A stretch of DNA of 36,786 nucleotides from Desulfuromonas sp. (GTDB taxonomy: Bacteria > Desulfobacterota > Desulfuromonadia > Desulfuromonadales > Geopsychrobacteraceae). Positions 1 through 7,743 of this stretch are shown piece after piece (the stretch's first letter is position 1; every line of letters begins with the position of its first letter). Made by a program: the position numbers and the translations under genes. The stretch covers positions 1 through 36,786 of the forward strand of contig PKUG01000122.1 in the NCBI GenBank assembly GCA_002869665.1, written 5' to 3'. The notes beneath the pieces are model-generated. The model worked only from the letters and a program-made list of their open reading frames with translations. It ran no database searches and was not told the origin of the DNA.

Positions 1-1396
1 AACGGAAGCCGATCGGCAGGGTATCTGTGATGGTAACCGCCGGTGCTTTAGCCTTGCTGCTGTTGTTTTCGAGCGTCAGTCGGTACTGGAGGAAATCGCC
101 GATGCTGACGCTCTCGTTGCTGGCATCTTTCTTCAGCCACAATTCGGTGCTCGCCGGATCGACGGGGATGTCGATGCGTACGGCGGGACCCGGATTGATG
201 GTGAAGGTTCCCACCCACTGGCCGTTCTCCCAGCCGAGTGCGGTGGTGTAGCCGCTGCTCGGCCACCAGCTGCTGGCCAGCAGTTGTGCTTCGCTGGCGT
301 CTGACGGTGCCGCATAGCCGTCCGGCGGGATGATCTCGAGGCGGTAGGTGCCGGGGAGCAGATAGGGGAAGCGGAAGCCGCCGGTCGGGAGCTGGTATTC
401 CTCGCCCCCGGTGTCGGTCACGGTGCCGCCGGTGATGACCGTGGCCGGATAGGTACTCAGGGTGTCGTTGCCGAAAACCTGGGCCGGTTGTCCGGTCGCG
501 ACATCGATCAGGGTAACGCTGGCGCCGTCGAGGGGTTCGCCGGTTGTGCTGTCATAGACGTAGCCGTAGGGATCGATCAGCGCGGCATCGGCAGTCGTGT
601 CGGTGTTGTCGGCGACATCGACATAGTGAACCTGGAGTTCGCAGTTGTTCTGTACCAGCAGACTGCCGTCAACAACGGCCGAACCGGATGCGAGTGAAGG
701 GATGTACCCGGTGAAGACTCCGGCATCCGGACCGGTTTCGCTCAGGAGCAGAACTTCCGTATCGCCGGTCTCTGTGCAGGAGATGGTAACGATAACGGTT
801 TCGATCTGAGTCGGATCGAGGTTCTGGTCGAGGTCGGTCAGACTCAGGTAGATCAGTTCCCCGGGGTAGTAGATCGGCGCCCCGAGCAGCGGCACGTCAC
901 TGCCGGTGGCCTCATCCGCGACCGGGATGAGGATGAATGTTCCGTTATCCTGATAATAGGTGTCCGCGACCGGTACCGGCAGGGCATTGCTCTCCGGGCG
1001 CGGGGAATACTTGAGAAACTCGATGATCGCCGGGCTCCGGACGACATAAGAAACGGTATTGGAAGGTTCCTGCGGTTGCGGAACCTCGGACACCTGATAG
1101 TCGACGTAGGCCGTGTTGGAAATTGTCTCACCGTAAGGCGCCGCGTCGGCCTGGCTGCCGCTAAGGACGGCCAGCAGCACGCCGATCAGTACGAGCAGGT
1201 GGCTGATGCGGTGGCCGTATCGTTCAGCGCTGAAGGTTCGGCCGGCCGGCTGACCTGGTAAAGAATCAGCCGCCCCATTGCCAAACAGGATTCGGCCCGG
1301 ACCTTGCGGACGCAGTTCTGCCGTCAGCACCGCACCCAAGGTGCGGAGCAGCAGGAAAAACGTCCTGACAAGTTTTTGTGCCGGGCTCAAATCCAT
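1..1396 (-). CDS. 5' part of a large DUF11/SdrD_B-like surface or outer-membrane protein, truncated by the window edge; paralog of 7744..12777
   Basis: Reverse-complement translation from ATG at 1396 stays open to base 1 (MDLSPAQKLVRTFFLLLRTLGAVL...HRISHLLVLIGVLLAVLSGSQADAAPYGETISNTAYVDYQVSE...LTDLDQNLDPTQIETVIVTI...GDTEVLLLSETGPDAGVFTGYIPS...). Matches the 1677-aa protein (VTDQDQNLDPTRAETLVITLTADGTGDTEVLILTETGVDTGVFTGYIQS). Not in the ORF track because there is no in-window stop. Confidence 0.85.
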   Translation of the reverse strand, partial: MDLSPAQKLVRTFFLLLRTLGAVLTAELRPQGPGRILFGNGAADSLPGQPAGRTFSAERYGHRISHLLVLIGVLLAVLSGSQADAAPYGETISNTAYVDYQVSEVPQPQEPSNTVSYVVRSPAIIEFLKYSPRPESNALPVPVADTYYQDNGTFILIPVADEATGSDVPLLGAPIYYPGELIYLSLTDLDQNLDPTQIETVIVTISCTETGDTEVLLLSETGPDAGVFTGYIPSLASGSAVVDGSLLVQNNCELQVHYVDVADNTDTTADAALIDPYGYVYDSTTGEPLDGASVTLIDVATGQPAQVFGNDTLSTYPATVITGGTVTDTGGEEYQLPTGGFRFPYLLPGTYRLEIIPPDGYAAPSDASEAQLLASSWWPSSGYTTALGWENGQWVGTFTINPGPAVRIDIPVDPASTELWLKKDASNESVSIGDFLQYRLTLENNSSKAKAPAVTITDTLPIGFR

Positions 1397-1406
1397 GTGT
1401 TTTCGC

Positions 1407-2648
1407 TTACTCCTCGATGATCACGCGGAACTTGACGGTGTAAATGTGCTCGCTGTCGACTCCGTCATTGAACGGCAGGGTCGCTTTGGCGGCCTTGATA
1501 TACTTGACCGCAGCGTCAGCATCGCCACTGCTACCGACCGGGACATAGGTCCAGGTGCTGGTGTCGCTGTTACTGAAGGTCACGTCACCGGACGGATCTG
1601 CCGAGCCGACCACGTAGTCTGTGTTCGTCGGAATCGGGTCGACCAGTGCCAGGCCCGAAGCGTCGGTGGAGGTACTGGTGTTGGTCACGGTGATGGTGTA
1701 CTCGACCACGGCGCCGGGGATCGCTTTGGCATCAACGGATACACCGTTGATCGGATCGGAGATGACCTCGTAATCTTTTTCAACCGTGATGGCTGCCGTG
1801 GTGATGACGAAATAGCCAGTCGCCACAGCTGCGCCGTCCGGGGTATCCGAGTCCAGATCCAGGATGCTACCTCCCGCACCATCGGAATCGGTGTCATCGC
1901 CGAGGACAACAGCAACGCCGCAGCCGTTGGTATCATCGGAATCTGTGCTCTGTATCCAGGTCGCGCCGACGCTGTGGTCGCCGGGGGAGTTTGACGAATC
2001 GTTGTAGGCAACGGCCCGCAGGGTAAAGAGGTCCTTGAGACCATCGGCTGCGCTGGCCGGGGCTTGGGCAACAACATGGACGTAGATGACGCCTGCCGGG
2101 GCGACAAAAGCACTGTCATCGGCTGCCGTCGGATCGCCGGGGGCAAGGCCGAGGTCAGAGCCGTCCTGGGCGGTTTCCGAAGCGGCGACCAGCACTTCGG
2201 TGCCACCCGAGCCATAGGTGGCATCGGTGTCACTGTAGACACGGACGGTCGTCATGTCGAAGCCGTCAACGTCGGTGCCGACGGTTTCCCCGTCGCGGTC
2301 GTACAGTTGCAGCATGTAGCGGGCGTCGTCATTCCCGGTGTTGGTGATTTTGAAGGTGATCACGTAGTCGTTGGTGTCATTCGGGATGACGGATGTCGGG
2401 CTGACCTCGGTGACGTTGGTCAGGTTGACCAGGGTGGCAACCTTGAAAACGGTTGGATCGCTGCCGGACCCATCGTCGTCAGACAGGATCTGATCCTGAT
2501 CGACCGTGCCGACCTTGTAGTCGAGGGTGGCCTGGTTGCTGATCTCCGTACAGGCCTCGGTGAGGGCTGCAGCCGCGTTGCCGACATAACCGGCCAGCAG
2601 CAGGACCCCGGCGAATAATGCAATTCGCAGTTGGTAGTAACGTCCCAT
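1407..2648 (-). CDS. Secreted protein with C-terminal DUF11 domain (413 aa)
   Basis: ORF with signal peptide (LFAGVLLLAGYVGNAAAA), N-terminal ISNQATLDYKVG motif, C-terminal VVEYTITVTNTSTSTDASGLALVDPIPTNTDYVVGSA...VKFRVIIEE. Confidence 0.85.
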   Translation of the reverse strand: MGRYYQLRIALFAGVLLLAGYVGNAAAALTEACTEISNQATLDYKVGTVDQDQILSDDDGSGSDPTVFKVATLVNLTNVTEVSPTSVIPNDTNDYVITFKITNTGNDDARYMLQLYDRDGETVGTDVDGFDMTTVRVYSDTDATYGSGGTEVLVAASETAQDGSDLGLAPGDPTAADDSAFVAPAGVIYVHVVAQAPASAADGLKDLFTLRAVAYNDSSNSPGDHSVGATWIQSTDSDDTNGCGVAVVLGDDTDSDGAGGSILDLDSDTPDGAAVATGYFVITTAAITVEKDYEVISDPINGVSVDAKAIPGAVVEYTITVTNTSTSTDASGLALVDPIPTNTDYVVGSADPSGDVTFSNSDTSTWTYVPVGSSGDADAAVKYIKAAKATLPFNDGVDSEHIYTVKFRVIIEE

Positions 2649-2781
2649 AGATGTTCTCCTTTGTGTTGGTGTTACTGGTTTGATGTGCTGTTCTTTAAAG
2701 CGTTTGACTTTGCTCTGTTCGCCTCTTTGTTTATTGACGTTCTATCTGTTACGGCATTTTTACGGCCGCCATCTTCTGTGA

Positions 2782-3264
2782 TTATTTGACGCGTACACGA
2801 AATTCCACCATCCCCGACTCCCCAGGCTGCAGCGGGGTCAGCAACTTCCAGCGAATGTTGGTGTACTCCTTCGGGTCGATCGGGACCTCGCCCCCCTTGC
2901 CGTCGGCTACGGTCAATTGCGCGGCCGGAGCAAAGGTCTTGCCGCCATCGATGGAAAAGGTCAGCTCGTAGCCGCTCTCGGTCGCGCTGCCGGCAAGGTA
3001 CTCGGTATTCGCGGGGATCGGGTTATTGATGACCAGGTCACTGGCCGCTTCCGGGGTGTTGTTGGTGAAGCTGTTGGTATAGATGGCGACTTCGCCGGGC
3101 TCCAGCAGGATCGCCTGTTCGCGGACCAGTTCGGGTTTGCCGTCGCCATCGTACATCTGGCGTTCGACCTCGGCCTTCGAGTTGAAGCTGATTCCATCGG
3201 CGGCCAGCGAAAGGGCCGGCAGCAACAGCAGCAGGAAGAGGGTGAAACTGACGAAACGGTTCAT
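2782..3264 (-). CDS. Small secreted single-DUF11-domain protein (160 aa)
   Basis: Signal peptide MNRFVSFTLFLLLLLPALSLA; NPIPANTEYLAGSATESG...GMVEFRVRVK; clear paralog of the 164-aa protein at 15773..16267. Confidence 0.85.
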   Translation of the reverse strand: MNRFVSFTLFLLLLLPALSLAADGISFNSKAEVERQMYDGDGKPELVREQAILLEPGEVAIYTNSFTNNTPEAASDLVINNPIPANTEYLAGSATESGYELTFSIDGGKTFAPAAQLTVADGKGGEVPIDPKEYTNIRWKLLTPLQPGESGMVEFRVRVK

Positions 3265-3322
3265 GCGTTTTTCTCCTCGTTAAACAGCGCCTGGCGCTGA
3301 CCGGTTACGTTCTTAAGTGGTA

Positions 3323-6300
3323 TCACTCGAGTCTGACCCGGAAAATCAGGCTGAAGTCCGCGGGATTGCCCGTCCCATCCAGTCCACCCATTTCCCCATC
3401 CATGGTGATCCGCAGACAGCGGATGGCGGGATCAAAGCCGTCAGCATCGGGATTCAGACTTAGTGCCGCTGTGCTGCATCCGGCGTCGGTGAAATAATCC
3501 AGGGTGAACGGTGGAATCAGGTCCGGCGCCGTTCCGGTGAGGACAAAACCGCTGTCGCTGTCGCCATCGCTGAAGGCCACGGGGCTGTTCTGGTTAGTGT
3601 CGATCCGCCCCTGGACCATGAGTTGAGTCGCTGCCGGGATCGGATCGCTGATCAGCAGGCTGTCCTCGTCAACCGAACCGCCGCCAGTATTCGAGACCTG
3701 CAGGGTGTAATCGACATAGGCACCGGGGATCGCTTTCGGGTTCGTCGTTCCGTTGATCGGGTCGTAAACCGGGGTTGCCATCTTTGAAAACAGCAGGGTG
3801 ACCACGTCGAGGGGAACGGTACGGGTTGCCGTCGGCGAGGTGACCCCGCTGATGCTTGCCGTGGCGATGTTGGTGACTTTGCCGGCCAGAACATCGGCCG
3901 TCACCACCGTGTAAGTCGCTGAGCAGGTCAGTTTCTCCCCGGGGTCGAGATAGTTGTCGCCGTCACCGGCCGAATCGTCGGCGGCAAGGACCGCTGTGCT
4001 GACTGCGGGGCAGCTTTCATCCGTCGCTTTGTCGTCATCGATCGTCATCGGCCCGGCCAGGGGGGCGTTGCCGCTGTTGGTGACGACAAAGCTGTAATGC
4101 AGGACATCGGCGGCGGCGGAGAAGGTCGATTCCGTCGCGGTTTTGACCAATGTCAGGCCGGTGGTGGCGTAGGTTGCCGAGTCCGAATCGCTGTAGTCGC
4201 TACCGCCATAGGTTCCGGTGGCCGTGGCTGTATTGATCTGGGTGCCGGCAGTGGCGCTGACCGGTCCGACCACACAGGTGGCGATATGATCGTCATCGTT
4301 GGCGTCGGCAACCGGCAGAGGGGCAGGCCAGCTGCAGCTTGCCGTACTGACATCCGGATCGCTGACGCTGACCGGAGAGAGGGGCACGTCGCCGGCGTTT
4401 TCGATGGTCAGTTGGTAATAAACAGGATCACCCTCGGCGACGGCAAGGTAGGATTTCCAGGGGCCGGTCGCAGAAGCCCCGACCTGTTTGAGCAGGGCGA
4501 TAGCCGGATGTGGAGCGGTGACGTTAAGAGTGTCGCTGGCGGTATTGCCATCGACCGTTTCACTGTTGATGGTATGAGCGACGGTGCCGCTGGTGTTGGC
4601 GTATTCGCCGATGGCCGGGGCCGTAATGTCGACGCTGACCGTGCAAATGCCGCCGGCGGCGAGCGTGCCGCCGCTGAATGTGAGGGTTCCATCCCCCGCT
4701 GCCGGGCTGAAGGTCGGCGAACCGCAATCCGAGGTGGCTGCATTCGGTGTCGCGGCGACAACCATGGCTGCAGGGGTGGTCGGCAGAACATCACTGAACG
4801 CAATCCCACTCAAGGCGTTGTCCGGATTGGGATTGACGATGGTGAAGGTCAAGGTCGAGGTGCCGCCGGCCAGAATCGGATTAGGTGCGAACTGTTTGCT
4901 GACCGACGGCGGGTTCACAGCGATCAGGCTGGCGGTGGCGATGCCGGTGGCCGTATTGTTGGGGCCGCTTTCCGTCGCTGTGACGATGCTGCTGATGTTT
5001 TCATGCGGACCATCCGAGGAAACCGTGACGTCGACATTGACCGTGCAGGTGCCGCCGGTGACGATGCTACCGCCCGTGAAGGAGATTGCACCATCTCCTG
5101 CCGACGGAGCGAACGTGGGAGAGCCGCAGCCGGTGCTGCTTGCGTTCGGGGCTGCCGCAACGGTGACATCGGTCGGCAGGGTATCGCTGAAGGCAACCCC
5201 GCTCAGGTCTGTTCCGCTATTCGGGTTCGTGAGCGTAAAGGTCAAAGTCGAGGTGCCGTCGACCTTCACGGGGTTCGGCGAAAAGGCCTTGGCCAAGGTC
5301 GGCGGGTCGGGGTTCAGGCAGCCGGTGATGATGACATTGTCGAGATAGAGCGGCGACGGCGAATTGGTTTTTGCGCCGGCGGCAATGATGCGGAATTTGG
5401 TGTTCTGGTTGGTACTCGCCGTCGAATAGGCGTAGGACGTCCAGGACGTCGGCAAGGGGGTGGTGTCGATCTGTTGTGTCAGCGTTCCACTCTCATCGCT
5501 GAATAGATACAGGTGGTTTGTCCCGCCCCAACTGCCACTCTTGATGTAGGCGTCATACCAGATACCGACCCCGCCGTACTTTGTTGTGTCCACGTCGAAA
5601 TCGATGTAGGCCTGGGTACTTGATGTTGCCGTCGATGCCGTGGTGTAGCCGCTGGTTTTCCACGAATTCGCATTCAGTACAGTTCCCGAAGCATCCGAAC
5701 CGCTGGCATCGATCTCGCCCGTCGCGCTTGCCCCAACGATCGCGGCAGATACCGTGACCCCGGTGACTGGTCCCGATGATGGCGTCGGGCTGAAGATATT
5801 CGTAGTGCCACTGCTGTAATTCGTGAAGTCCCAGGTTGCCAGCGTGACTTCCTGTCCTGGACAGCTTGAGGGGGGGGACGGCGGCGGATAGGAGGTGGTG
5901 TCCGCGACCAGTGATGCAGTCGCGTCGTCACCGGTATCGGTGCTGCCGACAAAGAGGTTCTCCGAATCGTTGTCATAGGTTCCGGCGCTGGCGACGGTCA
6001 CGTTGACCTTGACGCTGCACTTGCCGTAAGCCGGGATGGTCCCGTCACTGAATGAGAGAGTGGTGTCGTCGATGGCCGGAGTAAATGTCGGTGTTCCGCA
6101 GCCGCTGGTGGTCGCGCCGGTCGGGTCGGCGACGGTCATTCCGCTCGGCAGGTTGTCGACAAAACTCACATTGTTGAGCACCGCCCCGTTCGGGTTGGAG
6201 AGGGTAAAGGTCAGGGCGGAGATTCCTGAGACATTGACTGGGGTCGGATTGAAACTTTTGCTGATGGTTGCCGTCGCGGGGTCGACGATGATGATACTGC

Positions 6301-7282
6301 GGCCGCCGACCAGGTAGTCAGAGTTGTAATGGAAGCTGCTACCGGAAAAATCGTAGATCAGTGACAACAGGTCGATGGGGGTGCCGCCGGAGGGGAGGTC
6401 CTTGATCAGCACCCGATAGGTAACCGTCAGGGTTCCCCCGGCTTTGCCGACATCGGTACATCCCAGGTAGATCGGGCTGTTGGGGTCGTTTTCCCAGGAG
6501 CAGGCATCGGCATACAGCTTGTCGTTCGGCGAACTGACATAGGCCGAGGTATCGGCCGTATAGGTGGTATCGACCTTCAGCAGCTGAAAGATGATGTTGG
6601 GCAGGGTCGAAAAGCTCTCCAACTGTTCGTAACCCTGAGTCGCGGTATAACTCGACATGCGCAGTTCATAGATCTCCCCCTTGACCAGGGCGAACGCGCT
6701 GCCGGCGCCGACGGAGGTCCATGCCAGTTCGGTGCCCGGTGACGCAACATAGGGGCGGTATTCGAGGTTGGTGATGGCGTTGCGCCCCTGAGAGACCAAA
6801 TGTTCGACATACAGTTCCCGTGGGATCGGCGTCGATTCCCCGCCGGCGCTGATATGGTACTGGCGCGTGGTGTCGAACGCGGCCGCGGTCCGGTCGACCT
6901 CAACTTCAAAGTAGGCATCGAGGCAGTCGGCAGCACTAAAGTCAAGGGTGACCGAACTCGGCGAACTGCTGCTCAGACCGATGTAGCTGTTGCTTGAGTC
7001 CCAGTTGAACGTGGCCAAAACACTTCCTGCGCTGTCGCTGCAGACGCGGGCGCCGACGGGGAAGCGGTTCGGGCCGAAGGCCGGACTGTTACTGTCAAGG
7101 CCGATGATGTTCCAGGTGATGGGGGTCACCGAGGTGACCGCGGCATGGGTGTTTAAAACGGAGCAGAAGAACAGTATGACTGCGAGACAGAACAGTATAA
7201 CAGCTGGGCGCTGCTGGAACATTCCAGAACGGTTCTGGTTGTGGTCAGATGTGAAGAGGGCACTGGGCATAGAGGTCATCAA
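3323..7282 (-). CDS. Large secreted multi-DUF11 repeat protein (up to 1319 aa)
   Basis: Long ORF, hydrophobic signal region, repeated KxFxPNPVxVxGxSxLTFTLxNPN...SDxLPxxxxVA...GCGxPTFxPxxGDxxxxFxxGxxxxGGxCxVxVDVT units. Start uncertain (ATG codons at 7279, 7267 and 7222). Confidence 0.88.
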   Translation of the reverse strand: MMTSMPSALFTSDHNQNRSGMFQQRPAVILFCLAVILFFCSVLNTHAAVTSVTPITWNIIGLDSNSPAFGPNRFPVGARVCSDSAGSVLATFNWDSSNSYIGLSSSSPSSVTLDFSAADCLDAYFEVEVDRTAAAFDTTRQYHISAGGESTPIPRELYVEHLVSQGRNAITNLEYRPYVASPGTELAWTSVGAGSAFALVKGEIYELRMSSYTATQGYEQLESFSTLPNIIFQLLKVDTTYTADTSAYVSSPNDKLYADACSWENDPNSPIYLGCTDVGKAGGTLTVTYRVLIKDLPSGGTPIDLLSLIYDFSGSSFHYNSDYLVGGRSIIIVDPATATISKSFNPTPVNVSGISALTFTLSNPNGAVLNNVSFVDNLPSGMTVADPTGATTSGCGTPTFTPAIDDTTLSFSDGTIPAYGKCSVKVNVTVASAGTYDNDSENLFVGSTDTGDDATASLVADTTSYPPPSPPSSCPGQEVTLATWDFTNYSSGTTNIFSPTPSSGPVTGVTVSAAIVGASATGEIDASGSDASGTVLNANSWKTSGYTTASTATSSTQAYIDFDVDTTKYGGVGIWYDAYIKSGSWGGTNHLYLFSDESGTLTQQIDTTPLPTSWTSYAYSTASTNQNTKFRIIAAGAKTNSPSPLYLDNVIITGCLNPDPPTLAKAFSPNPVKVDGTSTLTFTLTNPNSGTDLSGVAFSDTLPTDVTVAAAPNASSTGCGSPTFAPSAGDGAISFTGGSIVTGGTCTVNVDVTVSSDGPHENISSIVTATESGPNNTATGIATASLIAVNPPSVSKQFAPNPILAGGTSTLTFTIVNPNPDNALSGIAFSDVLPTTPAAMVVAATPNAATSDCGSPTFSPAAGDGTLTFSGGTLAAGGICTVSVDITAPAIGEYANTSGTVAHTINSETVDGNTASDTLNVTAPHPAIALLKQVGASATGPWKSYLAVAEGDPVYYQLTIENAGDVPLSPVSVSDPDVSTASCSWPAPLPVADANDDDHIATCVVGPVSATAGTQINTATATGTYGGSDYSDSDSATYATTGLTLVKTATESTFSAAADVLHYSFVVTNSGNAPLAGPMTIDDDKATDESCPAVSTAVLAADDSAGDGDNYLDPGEKLTCSATYTVVTADVLAGKVTNIATASISGVTSPTATRTVPLDVVTLLFSKMATPVYDPINGTTNPKAIPGAYVDYTLQVSNTGGGSVDEDSLLISDPIPAATQLMVQGRIDTNQNSPVAFSDGDSDSGFVLTGTAPDLIPPFTLDYFTDAGCSTAALSLNPDADGFDPAIRCLRITMDGEMGGLDGTGNPADFSLIFRVRLE

Positions 7283-7292
7283 TCGCAGAAAA

Positions 7293-7371
7293 TAAAAAAG
7301 AGACGCTAGCGGTATGCAGGCCGAACCGGTTGCGGTGACATCGGGGTCCTCTTCGGCTGCATGGGCGTCTC
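7293..7371 (-). terminator. Terminator-like structured element at the end of the module B leader
   Basis: Minus strand GAGACGC...GCGTCTC outer stem (7365-7371/7300-7306) and inner ATGCAGCCGAA/TTCGG(C)CTGCAT stem with one bulge, followed by a TTTTTTATTTT tract. Confidence 0.65.
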
Positions 7372-7407
7372 CTGTTCTTAAACAGTAATATGTCGGACGT
7401 ATGTGTT

Positions 7408-7560
7408 TACTCTGTTTTGATGACTTTTAATTTCCTCCCTTCGCCTTGCATCGCGTTTGCGATGGAGATGTGGGAGCGGGTGTCGCCGAGACAGTGAGTC
7501 TTTGCCGATCGCGACATTTGATTTACTTTTCATGATTTTAAAACACCGTTGAAAATACAT
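7408..7560 (-). other. Structured 5' leader of the 3323..7282 gene; alternatively part of a small basic ORF (MKSKSNVAIGKDSLSRRHPLPHLHRKRDARRREEIKSHQNRVNTYVRHITV)
   Basis: Helices read directly: 7481-7486/7511-7516 (tgtcgc/gcgaca), 7449-7454/7459-7464 (catcgc/gcgatg), 7435-7439/7472-7476 (ctccc/gggag). An open frame (track 7378..7560) also covers it. Confidence 0.4.
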
Positions 7561-7743
7561 TGATTCTCAAAAAAAGACAACAGGTTATCTACTGATTTAG
7601 TCAACATTTAATCAGTTCTGTTAAATATGTCGTTCATATCTTATTTGTGGTATGGGGTGGTCCGCACAGAATCTTCCCGTCGATGTCTGGCGGATCTTCC
7701 ACTGAAGAGTTCGCGGTTGAGCGCGCTGCTGCGTCCGGTTTGA

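Noticed and set aside
853-1131. 92-aa minus-strand ORF within 1..1396
   Set aside because: Wrong frame inside the truncated giant gene; Arg/Ser-rich out-of-frame translation.
1278-1994. 238-aa plus-strand ORF (and 2064..2618)
   Set aside because: Antisense to 1407..2648 and 1..1396, which have signal peptides and paralogs.
4097-5506. 469-aa plus-strand ORF (and overlapping 4584..5348)
   Set aside because: Antisense to DUF11 repeats; low-complexity Gly/Arg/Val composition typical of a shadow ORF in GC-rich DNA.
7293-7516. Second GEMM riboswitch in the module B leader
   Set aside because: Contains GGCAAAGAC-like and GGCGAC text but lacks ACGCAAAGC and the P3/receptor consensus, so not called as GEMM.
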